Positions 21,841-31,330 of a DNA stretch of 64,000 nt are shown here, piece after piece. Each line of letters opens with the position of its first letter. Positions within the stretch are counted from its first letter, which is position 1. The DNA lies in assembly GCA_006176705.1 (NCBI GenBank), contig QRFJ01004177.1:18615-82614 (forward strand), read 5' to 3'. A program made the translations under genes and the position numbers. This DNA comes from Cocos nucifera. Taxonomy: Eukaryota > Streptophyta > Magnoliopsida > Arecales > Arecaceae. The notes beneath the pieces are model-generated. The model worked only from the letters and a program-made list of their open reading frames with translations, was not told where the DNA came from and did not search any database.

Positions 21841-22640
21841 AATGCCTTTTGGCATTCTTGAGTTTAGTGAAAATCTTTCAATTTCCTAAAGATTCGGAAG
21901 AAGGGCATGCAGAGTTCGACCGACCTCAAGATAAAATGATTCAAAGATGCCACCTTTCCAGTTAGGCACTGAACTTTCTTAATGGACTTTGAAGTGGTCA
22001 TCTCCTGGATAGGTCAAATTTTTTTCGAGTTGGCCTCAATCCCTCATCTCTAGACCATGAATTCTAAAAATTTTTCTGAGGCTACCACAAAAGTGCACTT
22101 GGTTGGATTCAGCTTCATCTTGTATTTTCTAAGTGCATCGAAAGTCTCTTCAAGGTTGGCAAACATGATTGATAGACATTCAGCTTTTGACCAGCATGTC
22201 ATTGACGTAAACCTCCATATTGCGGTAGATTTACTCCTTGAAGATTTTATTGATCAAGCGCTGATAAGTCGTGCCTGCATTCTTAAGTCCGAAGGGCATG
22301 ACCCTATAATAGTAAAAACCATAGTTAGTAATAAAAGCAGTCTTCTCCTCATCCTCCAGTGCCATCTAAATTTGGTTGTATCTAGAGAAGGCATCCATGA
22401 AGGTGAGGAGCTCGTAGCCTGAAGTCGCATCCACTAGTTGGTCGATTTTAGGCAAAGGATAGTTGTCTTTTAGATAGGCCTTATTCAGCTTCTTAAAGTC
22501 AATGCACATCCTTCACTTGTCGTTGGCCTTCTTGACCAGGACCACGTTAGAGATTCAAGTCGGATAGCTGACTTCTTGAATAAATTTGGCAATAAGAAGG
22601 TTGTCGATTTCTTCTGCTATTGCCTTTTGCCTTTCTAGTG
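21841..22640 (-). pseudogene. Tat reverse transcriptase, copy A (catalytic motif mutated)
   Basis: The minus strand gives MCIDFKKLNKAYLKDNYPLP, LVDATSGYELLTFMDAFSRY (first catalytic Asp present), KTAFITNYGFYYYRVMPFGLKNAG, then VYVNDMLVKS. The usual YVDD box reads YVND (22198-22209), a G-to-A change that removes an essential Asp. Stops replace Trp (near 22520), Gln (near 22230) and others. It is certainly a Ty3/gypsy RT and certainly inactive. Confidence 0.9.
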
Positions 22641-22959
22641 CATGGCTCTGAACTCTTTCTTTCACTGGTCGATGCTTGGGATCAATGGCTAGCTGATGTT
22701 CCATAACCTCACCGTCAATCCTGAGTATATCTGTTGGAACCCAGACAAAGACGTCGGCATTCCTCTATAAAAAGACGATGAGCTGCTCTCGAACTTCATC
22801 TTCCATATTGGAACCAATTTGCACCGTATGCTCCACATTTCCATCATTCAAGGGGACGGTCGTAAGGTCTTCTATGGGCTTGCTCCATTCTTCAGCAAGG
22901 TCATCGCAGACATCAAGCCTGTCAGCTGGACAGGGATCATGTCGAGTGCCATTTTGTTA
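22641..22959 (-). pseudogene. Tat protease-RT linker and RT N-terminus
   Basis: Poorly conserved region between protease and the RT palm. Minus-strand frames are short. The linker is recognisable only by position, and I assign no motif. Confidence 0.45.
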
Positions 22960-23420
22960 GGCGATGGAGTAGCAGTGCCGGGCTAATGCTTGATTGCCTC
23001 TGATTTTACCTATTTTGTTGTTTGTTGGAAATTTTATTTTCAGGTTATAGGTCGACACCATGGCTCGTAGTGCATTCAGACCAGATTGATCGAGGATTGT
23101 ATTGTAAGTGGAGGGAGCTTTTACCACCAAAAACTCGACCTAGACCTTGGCCTGCTTTGGATACTATCCTATAGCCATGGCTAGAGTTATCATCCCCTCC
23201 ACTAGCACAGCGTCACCAGTGAAGCCGACCAATGGGAAGCTCATGGATCCTAAGCAATTATCGAGTGTGGACATTTTAAAGAAAGCATCATAGTATAGAA
23301 TGTCAGCGAAACTTTTCATTATCTATCAAAACGTGGCATACATCATAATCAGCAATGTTCAAAGTGATTACAACTGCGTCGTTGTGTGGAAACTAAACTC
23401 CTTGAGCATCCTCATCGATG
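22960..23420 (-). pseudogene. Tat aspartic protease, copy A (active site broken)
   Basis: The minus strand reads HNDAVVITLNIADYDVCHVLIDN and then, where the active site should be DNGSSADILY, a Gly-to-Glu change, a Ser-to-Phe change and one extra A (about 23305-23323). DILYYDAFFKMSTLDN follows in the shifted frame. This is the retroviral-type protease of Tat gag-pol, unable to work in this copy. Confidence 0.82.
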
Positions 23421-23639
23421 AAAGCAATGGGCTTTTCAGTTCTCCACCTCTTCTTGAGCTCAGCTGACCCGCTAGCCTCCCCTCGCCAAAGTCCCCCAGA
23501 GATGGTGTTAATGATGCCGATCGAAGGCCGATCTTCTCACTGCTTCTCACCCCTTGGTGGTTCTGATGGTGGGGGTGCCATCGATCGATCCTCTCATCCT
23601 TCTGACCGACATCACAGGAACTGACCAAGCCTACCATGC

Positions 23640-25052
23640 CTGATGAGCTCCTCGATCTCATCTTGGAGCTGGATGCACTCTTCTGTATCATGACTATGAA
23701 TGCGATGGTAGAGGTAGAACTTGCTAGGATTGCACTTGCCGGGGTGAGTGTGCATCCTTTCTGATCTCGGTAGTTGCTCCCAGATCTCCATTAGTACTTG
23801 GGTTTTTGGAACATTGAGAGGGGCATAGTTGTGAAACTTTTTGAAGGAAGAGCTCCATCACACCCTTTTATCCGGGCTTCTTCGCTTTTGGGCCTGGGTA
23901 GGAGTTCAGGCCCACCTATGCTTCGAAGGAGTTTGGGAGCGTGGCCGAGCTTGGCTTGGTTTCTCCTCAGCCACGGGCACATTTGGCTCACCCGCTTGCC
24001 ACTCCTGAGTGGCTTCATTATCCCTAGCCTTAAAGGCCTCTTTAGGTCGGGCATAACCTTCAGCCCAAGCCAGTATATCAGCAAAGTCCTTGGGATACTT
24101 CTTCTCTAGGAAGAACAGCAAATCATTCTTCTGAAGGCCACCCTTGAGTGCAGGCATTGCAATAGACTGATCTAGGTCTCAGACCTCCAATGCAGCAGCA
24201 ATAAATTGGGTGACATAATCTTGGATTGATTTCTCCTCCTTCTGCTTGATATTCATCAAGAAATCTAAATCTCGATGGGGACATCGACTGCTAATGAAAT
24301 GAGTTGCAAACTAATGACTCATTTGATCGAAGGAAAAGATGGTACCCAACTTAAGGGCTGAGGATCAATTCCTGGTGGCTCCCTTGAGGGTGGATGGGAA
24401 AGTCTAGCACAAAATGGCGTCTAGTGCACCATGGAGCAGCATCATTAGTTGAAAGGTCTCTAAATGGTCGATCGGATTGGTGGTTCCATCGTAACTCTTA
24501 AATTGAGGGAACTTGAAGTTCAGTGGGATTAGTTTCTATATAATCTTCTAAGAAAAAGGAGGATTAGTGCAAATATCATTACCATAGGAGGAGGGAGCAT
24601 GATAGAGTTCTTTGATTTATCGGCTCATTTCTTGAAGCTTTTGATCTAGGAGATCTTCACGATCGTTGATCTCCAAGATTTTTTGATGAAACGAGGGCAA
24701 AGCTCCCCCCAGGGTCGTGTCATCGTCCGAGCAATGGCTCCCCATCCTCTGCTTCTCTTTTTCAAGGGCCGTTGGATGACTGACCTAAGCCGGTCGCCCC
24801 TAGATCGGATTCTCTAGCTCTCAAGAAATCTACTTCAATCGGGATGGCACCAGAGATGGCTGCTACTGCCACATGGCCTGTACCACTTTAGTGAGGCTGC
24901 GGACCTAATGGATCAGTAGATCGAACTACACCGTGTCCACCATTGCAGGCGCTGGGGCTTGAGATGTAGGAGATGAAATAGGGGCGGAAAGATCTGGATG
25001 AGATCTAGAGTCAGAGGTGATTGATCGTCGAGTTGAAGCTTTTTTGGAAGGC
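23640..25052 (-). pseudogene. Tat gag, copy A
   Basis: Structural protein that packages the element RNA. The ATG at 25052-25050 opens with MPSKKASTRRS, and the frame soon hits TAG where CAG is expected (near 24928). Further in, the core has MPALKGGLQKNDLLFFLEKK and FADILAWAEGYARPKEAFKA (24157-23950), typical of Tat gag. The C-terminus near 23730-23640 reads CNPSKFYLYHRIHSHDTEECIQ. The start was chosen because it is the first ATG after the primer site and gives a usual basic N-terminus. Many stops and frameshifts are present. Confidence 0.85.
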
Positions 25053-25137
25053 ATTTTTTTTGAGAAGAACTCTAGAGATGAAGAAGAAAGATCGCTGCTG
25101 ATCACTCCTTTAAGAATAAGGAAATCTCATGAACAAT

Positions 25138-25157
25138 GCTCATCCTCTAGCACTAAT
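25138..25157 (-). other. Decayed primer binding site of the Tat element
   Basis: Two bases inside the LTR the minus strand reads ATTAGTGCTAGAGGATGAGC. It looks like a mutated TTGGCGCTAGAGGA-type site that I recall from related Tat elements. The primer tRNA is not assigned. Confidence 0.5.
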
Positions 25158-25391
25158 CCTATTTATGCAAAATCTAATTGTCATCGAAGAAGTGCTGGAG
25201 TCGGAGAAGATGAGGTCATTGTCGATGACCTGCAAAATAAGTCTTGTCCAGAGCCCAAGGTGGTGGCTCCATAAGACCCTCTGATGGTCAAGTTAGCCTT
25301 TTCGGCCAACAAAAATAGAGTGCTCAGTCATGAAGGTTGTAGAGTTTCGAGAAGAAGAAGAGAGCCTAGAGAAAACATATATGGAGGGTTT

Positions 25392-25399
25392 CTTTTATA
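25392..25399 (-). promoter_or_regulatory. Tat LTR TATA box
   Basis: TATAAAAG on the minus strand, followed by ACCCTCC and a CT-rich initiator-like region. The same box is at 28060-28067 in the partial LTR of copy B. It separates U3 (right) from R/U5 (left). Confidence 0.65.
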
Positions 25400-25690
25400 G
25401 ATGGAGCTTGTAATAAATTGATAGTGACAGTCATAACTACCAGGTAGTGGGCCGCTCGGGGCCACGTAGAGTTTATTATGGAGGATAGTGTTTGTTGTCG
25501 CAAGGTGCCAGTCTATTTGAGATTTGATAGTCAAAGTTTGGAGGGTAGGCGTCGATTGGTGATGATCTTTGAGCTATATCAATTCTAGAGGAGTTTGGAC
25601 TCCTCTAAGGTAGTCCGGGTATGAGTCGGTTCATGCCATGTTTTGTACCAAACTTGTGCAAAAACCTTCTTGGATGACTGCAGAGGGTTT

Positions 25691-25880
25691 GACCACTGGA
25701 GGGGTCCAAAAGGGGTTCGACCACTGGAGGAGTCCAGAAGGAGTTTGGTTGCTAAAGAAGTTCGAAAGGGATTCGACCATTGGAGGAGTTTGGAAGGAGT
25801 TTGACTGCTTGAGGAGTTTGGAAGGAGTTCGACTGCTGAAGGAGTTCGAAAGGGGTTCGGCCATTGGAGAAGTTCTAAGA
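25691..25880. repeat. 28-bp minisatellite in Tat U3
   Basis: Units begin at 25691, 25719, 25747, 25775, 25803, 25831 and 25859, exactly 28 bp apart, each a variant of GACCACTGGAGGAGT followed by a GGAAG-type block. The overlapping ORFs on both strands are by-products of the repeat. Confidence 0.88.
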
Positions 25881-25975
25881 GGAAGAATTCTCGATCGAAG
25901 CTCTTCTGTGATTATCAGTTACATTAGGCTAAGCATCAGATTGGACTTCAGTGGGAGCGGGGTTTATCCCCAACA

Positions 25976-25992
25976 ATAGTCTTCCTACTCTC
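25976..25992 (-). other. Polypurine tract of Tat copy B
   Basis: The minus strand reads GAGAGTAGGAAGACTAT directly before the TGTTGGGG of the LTR, the place where plus-strand synthesis is primed. Confidence 0.6.
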
Positions 25993-26849
25993 GAGTTCAA
26001 AATTTGAAGGAAGAGAGAGAAAAGGCGACTGTCGAAGTTCAGTCTCAAATTTTCGTGCTTGTCAGAATGAGACGTTTCGATGTTTACCATGCTGGCACCA
26101 AAGCCTTCTAAGTCTAAAATGAGTTTGAAAAGATGGCCCTTCAAATCTTCCACCGAAATTGTGCCCCAGTTATGGCACCATAAAGACTCCGCCTGTCGTC
26201 GCTCCTATATCATGATGAGTGGGACACGTGGCATACTTATCGATCGAAGTCGATCCATAATCATAACTGTCTGGGGTTACCTCTAGCTATTTAAAGCCTT
26301 CTCCTATTGTTCAGAAGTCATTCCTACCCGAGTCTTCTCCTTCCTTCAACCCCCATCCATCTTCTTTCCAAGGGTCTTAACCTTCTCTCACCTTCTTGAG
26401 CTCCAGACATCTTTTCGATTGATCCTCATCGCATCCATCGTCCTTTCATTCTCTCTGGATGCTTTAGGTCAGTTTCCTAGCCCTTCCCTTAGGTTATTCG
26501 TGTTTATCACTTTTGGCTCCTTGCTTTCCTAATTTTTTGGTGGCGAACTTTGCCCTACATTTTTCTTATATATATATATATTTTTGGAGGGGTTTCCTTG
26601 CTGTTTAATCTCGATCTGAATGTCTTCCAAAACCTTCCACTCCATCAGTTCATGGGGCTCGTCCAGACCGACCTTCTTTAACTCTGCACCTTTGGCTGAG
26701 GTAGAACCCAGGAACATGTCCCGCTCATCTTTTGCTCTAGACACCATCCCGTCCGTCCTTACAACGGACGATCTTTCTCTGATTTGAATCCAATACGGAA
26801 TTCCTCCAAAATATGACCTTGAACTTCCTAGCTCCGACGATCAGGTCAG
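25993..26849. other. Tat copy B region between purine tract and antisense ORF; no gene seen
   Basis: Matches 1-419 from about 26420 onward, so it contains the left part missing from the window in copy A. It is pyrimidine-rich around 26325-26400 and has a TA run near 26568-26580. No ORF with recognisable motifs. It probably holds the promoter of the antisense gene (inference). Confidence 0.5.
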
Positions 26850-27378
26850 CTCTCCTTCGATCGATCGATTTTTTTGTACTTAGAAGCTTTGCGCATCGGG
26901 CTTAGACTCCCACTGCCCCTATTCGTAGTTGCCCTTTTCTGGTTTTTAAACATCTCCTTCACATCTATCGTATCAAACTTCCTTCGGTTCGTCATAGGTT
27001 TTCTCTCCCTCTGTCAATTGACCGAAGTCCAGCTGACCATTTTGCTTTTTAGGAATTTCTATACCTTCAAGCACCATCCTTTCACAAAGAATTGATGGTA
27101 CTTTTTCCCTCAGGTCGGCAAGAAGGGGTTATTGAAAGGCGCCCCTTCTTTCATTCACAAGTAGAAAAAAAAGTTTCCTTTTGTACATTGCCCAACCTTG
27201 CCGTTAGGTCTTCCTTCATGGGGTTATATTAGAGAGTTAGTTCACTAAGCTCCTAGCTTAGACGGAGCCGATCTTGATTCCTCCAATAAACTCCAGGTGT
27301 ACCGAGCTCCTCTTCTTTCTGATCTTCTAAAAGAACAGACCTTGTTCAACTTGGGTTTGAGTCCCCATGATGCTGTTG
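26850..27378 (+). pseudogene. Tat antisense ORF (copy B), exon 1, transposase_28-like
   Basis: Less damaged than copy A. One open stretch gives LEALRIGLRLPLPLF, FLSLCQLTEVQLTILLFRNF and YTFKHHPF. A stop then replaces the Trp in the conserved N-WWYF region, and the frame continues with GLLKGAPSF and LFNLGLSPHDAV up to the donor site. It shares the fold family guess with copy A; the protein's role in the Tat life cycle is unknown. It lies opposite to the gag-pol strand. Confidence 0.62.
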
Positions 27379-27456
27379 GTACATCTTTTATTTTTTGAAT
27401 CTACATGATTTCGGGCACGTGTATTGCTACTAACCGTGCTTCTTTTTCTATTATAG
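27379..27456 (+). other. Predicted intron 1 of the antisense ORF (copy B)
   Basis: Donor GTACAT at 27379, branch point TACTAAC at 27428-27434 with the branch A 23 nt from the acceptor, pyrimidine run CTTCTTTTTC, acceptor TATAG ending 27456. It is 78 nt, and joining the flanking exons keeps one open frame. Confidence 0.68.
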
Positions 27457-27826
27457 AGATGGATGCACAAGCTGCTGAGATGCTTACCAAAGGGCTCTAC
27501 ACTAAGAAGAGGAAAGGGAAGGCGCAAAATGATGGCTCAAAAAGGGTGAAGGTCGGTGTTTCTAGCTTCGAAGTCCTCGCCTCCACTGTTGGTATGTCCG
27601 AGGTCATTGTTGGCGCCGAGACTGCCCTATCTATTGAGGTTGGCACCGCTGGCGCTGGCCCGGTGCCTTCTATGCCCTTAGGTCCCTCCGACGGGGATCG
27701 AGTTTTGGAGCTCCCTATTAAGAAAGTAATAGGGGAGGGAAGAAAAAAGAAAGCCATTGCAAAGACATCCTACAAGGCTGGCCTAGGTGGACCGGATGGT
27801 GACGGCAACAAACGAGAGAAAAATCC
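27457..27826 (+). pseudogene. Tat antisense ORF (copy B), exon 2, truncated and fused to LTR
   Basis: An open frame with MDAQAAEMLTKGLYTKKRKG, a Ser/Val/Gly-rich linker and VLELPIKK. At 27827 it runs straight into LTR sequence without a stop and stays open for about 53 more codons to a TGA at 27984-27986. The 3' coiled-coil exons present in copy A are missing. The fusion ORF of up to 193 codons is a product of the deletion; there is no sign that it is selected. Confidence 0.65.
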
Positions 27827-28219
27827 TATTGGTGCAAAATCTGGTTGCCATCGGAGAAGTGCTAGAGTCGGAGAAGATGAGGTCGCCGCTAGTGATCTGC
27901 AAAATAAGTCTCATCTAGAGCCCCGGGTGGTGGCTTCGGTAAGATCCTCCGATTGTCAAGTTAGCTTTTTCGACCAACAGAAATGAAGTGTTCAGTCAAG
28001 ATGATTGTAAAATTTCGAAAAGGAGAAGAGAGCCTAGAGAAAACATATCTAGAGGATCTCTTTTATAGATGAAGCCTGTAACAAACTGATAGTGACAGTC
28101 ATAACTATCGGGTAGTGAGCCACTCGGGGTCACGTGGAGTTTGCTATGGAGGATAGTGTTTGTTGTCGTGAGGTGCCACTTCGTTTGAGATTTGATAGTC
28201 AAAGTTCGGAGGGGTAGGC
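27827..28219 (-). repeat. Partial Tat LTR (copy B), cut by element D
   Basis: Starts TATTGGTGCAAAATC at 27827, close to the canonical Tat end, and follows 25160-25555 at roughly 85 percent by eye. It includes the TATA box. It stops at GGGGTAGGC where element D begins. The remaining 0.4 kb, with the minisatellite, would lie beyond the window. Confidence 0.85.
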
Positions 28220-28827
28220 TGAAGGAAAAACCTAGTTTTTTGGATCAGGTTCGTTCAGATCTGATTGGATCAAGAGAGATATTTCAAAAATTTTTCTCTT
28301 GGATCCAGATTAAATCTAAGACTTTTCAGATCTGATATTATTAATCTAATAAAAGAAAATAAAATAAAATAAAAAATAAATTAAATCTAATTTAATTTAT
28401 CTTATTGAGGGTAATCTGATTATCTTGTGATGATCTTCATGTCTGCCTGAGGTTCTTGATCTAGCCATGTAAGTGTCTGACCTCTACTAGTATCCACTCG
28501 AGTGGAATCTGAAGATTTTCTCCTTCTTTATCAGTTCTCTAAAAATTAGATCTGGCTCTGATTTTGTAGATCCACAAAACTTCTTTTGAAGATGTGAGTT
28601 ATCTCTTGTAGTAGTGCTGCCTTCTTCCTTTTTCTGTCGCCTTTCTCTTGCTTGGATCGCACCAAACTAAAGCCCAAAAATTCTTGGGCATGGGTAGGAG
28701 AGAGAAGACCTAAAGATGGCATGGAGAAGGGAGAGGGGCAGCCTTGTGGCATGGGCAATGGGTCAAGCCTTTTTTATCTTGGTGCAGATAGGGTTTTTAT
28801 AGACCCTATTGCGCCATGCAGTGCCAC
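28220..28827 (-). repeat. 3' LTR of element D, first part (R/U5 side)
   Basis: Starts TGAAGG. It is a diverged version of the LTRs around it, with a TATAAAAA-type box at 28794-28801. It ends with GCCAC (28823-28827), the target duplication of element E, and resumes at 39020. Confidence 0.87.
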
Positions 28828-31120
28828 TGAAGGGAAATCCTGATTTCCCGATCCAGGTTCGTTCAGATCTGATTAGATCAAGAGATATATTTCAAAAATT
28901 TTCTCTTGATCTTAATCAGATCTTGATATGTTTCAGATCTGATTCTTATTATTTTAATAAATAAAATAAAACAAGATAAATTAAATCAAATTCAATTTAC
29001 CTGATTTGGGTAATCCTATTACCCTGTAGATGATCCTGATTGCAGCGGAAGGTTCTGGATCTTAGCCACGCAAGCGCCTGGCCTCTACCGGTATCCACTC
29101 GGGTTGGATCTGGAGATCCTCTTCTTCTCTATCACACCTCCAAAAATCAGATCTGGATCTGATCTGGAGGATCTTCAAAACTCTTTTGAAGATCTGCAGT
29201 CGTCCTTTTGCAGCAGCGCAGCCTTCTTGCTTTTGATCGCCTTTCCTTGATCTGAATCGCACCAAACTAAGTCCAAAACACTTTTGGACGTGGAGAGCAA
29301 GGGGAGAAGAGAGTATGGCATGGAGAAGGAGGGGAGAGGCAGCCTTGGACGTGGGAAATCTCTATTGAATTCACTTTGCACTTTTAAATTAGGGATGGGC
29401 GCAGGGTCTTATTTATAGACCTCTTGTGATCCAACTCCTCTTCCTCTCAACCAATCACAACCCTTTGTGAAATCAGATCTAAATCTGATTGGTTGGAAAA
29501 AGAGACCCCTGGATTCCTCCTTAGAGGGCGCCTAAGACCAGTCAAACTGGATTCTTAGTAGAACTCTGATTGGAATCCAAAAGGGAGGTGGAGTCCTTGT
29601 CCAACAAGGACTCCTAGGCGCCTCCTACTTGGGCTCACGCCACCCTTGGCGTGCGCCCTTCTCCTTGCCAGGTTCTGGCAGGGGGACAAGGCCCCCACCA
29701 GCTCTCCAATAGGTGCATGACATGTGGTCAAAAGTCAAAGGGTCAATGGTCAACGTTTGACCAGTCAAAGGTAGACTTTTGACCAAAGTCAAAGAACAAG
29801 AAATGGCAGGTGACCAAAAATGGCAGGTAATGTCTTACAAATAAGACAACCTATTCTCTGACTTGGACAACCTCCAGTCAGACCATATGAAGGCCTCTGA
29901 TTGAGCACAAACTCCTTTGGCTCAGTCAGGACAACTTATTTATGATAGTAAAAGAAGAACGTTAGGTTCAATCGAGTGCTAGCACGATTTCCTTGAACCT
30001 AATTGAATCTCATTCAGATCAATTGAACTAGATCAGTTCAATTGATGATCACCAGATTCAAACCCTTGTTTGTGTGACCCAGTTAGGTTCAGTTCTGTAT
30101 GGTAATGGGATATGTCATGATCTCTATCATAGACATCATCGAAACTCCTTTCGATGGATCAGAACTCTTCTGATTCGAACAGCTAGAATGATCGATCATC
30201 TAAATCATTCTAATTGCTCCCAAAATCCACCAGTGACACCTAGCAGTATATGGTGGCAACCCATCAGAGCTGAATGCGAACCTCTTGGTGCAGCTACCTG
30301 TGTGATTCAAGTTCTTCTATCTTGAGCCCCGATCAGATTAGGGTTAAGGTGAACTCGTCAAACCCTAGTCTCTGTCATATGATGTAATCATTCGATTCGA
30401 GTCCAATGTGAAAATCTAAATAGAAACTCTTTCTATTATTTCACTCTACCATGGCCATGGATTTCTGGACTTGATTCTCATGATCATCATAGGGCTGCTC
30501 CTCTACCACCGAGGTAGATAGATCCCATCTTGATGCAATCCAGTTCCTACAATGAACATGCTATAGCCAACATACACCTCAGGGTTCCATATGGCTAGGA
30601 GACCGAGTAATGGTGTAGTCAAACTATAACACCCTCAAGGTGAACTGCCGATGCATCTCAGGTCAAAGAACCAGACACACTACTGCAGCATCGAGTCAGT
30701 CATTGACGAGAAGGTAGACTTCCTAATGACTACTCGAGGTGGTCACGCTCAGTGCCCTCGTTCTCTAACGAGTACCTGTACTCTCGCTCCGGTGTCTCCA
30801 CACCGTAGACTCAAGACTCATCTACTAAAGAGAAGCGATCGTACACCAACCTTCCGGATCAATCACCATCCTCGTGATGATCCTATGGTCGGGAGCTGTT
30901 TTATGAGTTAATAATGATTATTCATGTCTTAAATTTTCAACTCTTGAAAATATGAATTATCATTACCATTAACTCAAAGGATGTATCACAGACACTAAAT
31001 ACACATATGTGATAGAAAATAACCCATTTCATTAATTATAGTCAAAATTACAAATTTTGCCCCTAGAAGTGTATTACAAGTGTCAGCCAATTCTGGCTTC
31101 TAGGGCACATATATCTAACA
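28828..31120 (-). repeat. 3' LTR of element E
   Basis: The LTR is 2293 bp, TGAAGGG...CTAACA. The TATA box is at 29410-29417, W-box cluster 29727-29793, hairpin 30018-30046 and 71-bp inverted repeat 30905-30975. Around 29352-29393 it carries a block different from the partner LTR (see findings). Confidence 0.92.
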
Positions 31121-31131
31121 ATCTCCCACTT
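31121..31131 (-). other. Polypurine tract of element E
   Basis: The minus strand reads AAGTGGGAGAT immediately before the TGTTAG of the 3' LTR. Equivalents adjoin the LTRs at 5778, 8761, 40704 and 49352. Confidence 0.7.
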
Positions 31132-31134
31132 GTC

Positions 31135-31330
31135 CTAAAGCCAATTGGCTACAAGTCTAAGTCCCATCTTCTCAAGGTGGGCTTCGATCTTCTGCTGGCC
31201 CAACGGCTTTGTAAGTGGGTCTGCCACATTATCTGTGGAGTTGACTCTCTTGACCTCAACGTAACCTTTCTCAAGGTAATCGCGGATGAGATGGTATCAC
31301 CGTTTGCTAGGAACTCTTCCAGCACAAACA
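31135..31330 (-). pseudogene. copia RNase H, element E, catalytic core deleted
   Basis: The C-terminus is present (YHLIRDYLEKGYVEVKRVNS, then DNVADPLTK, ending GLRLVANWL). Compared with 8775-9182 and with element F, a stretch of roughly 230 bp is missing at about 31303-31320. It removes the TMEAEYIAASEA and CDNNGAIALAKE blocks, so the catalytic residues are gone. The junction is clean, in a region free of other indels, so it looks like a real deletion. Confidence 0.85.

Larger units (their letters stand above)
1..25975 (-). mobile_element. Ty3/gypsy LTR retrotransposon, Tat lineage (copy A), interrupted by copia element C
   Basis: On the minus strand, from right to left: 5' LTR (25160-25975), decayed primer site, gag, protease, RT, RNase H, a second archaeal-type RNase H, integrase, a 115-bp tandem array, and then an extra ORF on the opposite strand. 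The 3' LTR would lie left of the window. Two RNase H domains, tandem repeats after pol and an antisense ORF beside the 3' LTR are known hallmarks of the plant Tat group (Grande/Retand/Ogre relatives). The body is split by a 15.4-kb copia insertion at 3520-18945. All coding parts carry stops and frameshifts, so the copy is dead. I am confident of the lineage; the exact family is not determined. Confidence 0.88.
25160..25975 (-). repeat. Tat LTR, shared by copy A (as 5' LTR) and copy B (as 3' LTR)
   Basis: The LTR is 816 bp. On the minus strand it starts TGTTGGGGATAAACCCC and ends GATTTTGCATAAATA, a decayed ...CCAACA end. The left end is fixed by the second copy at 27827, where identity starts. 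The right end is fixed by CAACA followed by a purine tract on the minus strand. It contains a TATA box at 25392-25399 and a 28-bp minisatellite in U3. It has gag and the primer site on its left and the antisense-ORF region on its right. Confidence 0.85.
25976..28219 (-). mobile_element. Tat copy B: internally deleted, joined to copy A through a shared LTR
   Basis: Right of the shared LTR lie the purine tract, the upstream region and the 5' half of the antisense ORF (matching 1 to about 1395), then an abrupt switch at 27827 to LTR sequence matching 25160-25555. Everything from mid antisense ORF through pol, gag and the primer site is gone. The second LTR is cut at 28219 by element D. The order LTR-body-LTR-partial body-LTR suggests unequal recombination plus deletion. 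Confidence 0.8.

Noticed and set aside
23418..23624. Plus-strand ORFs in the Tat gag region (23418, 23798, 20115, 22057)
   Set aside because: They are shadows of gag, protease, integrase and RT on the minus strand, where recognisable motifs lie.
25638..25979. 113-codon plus-strand ORF with repeated short blocks, and a matching minus-strand ORF
   Set aside because: It is created by the 28-bp minisatellite in the Tat U3, which happens to lack stops.
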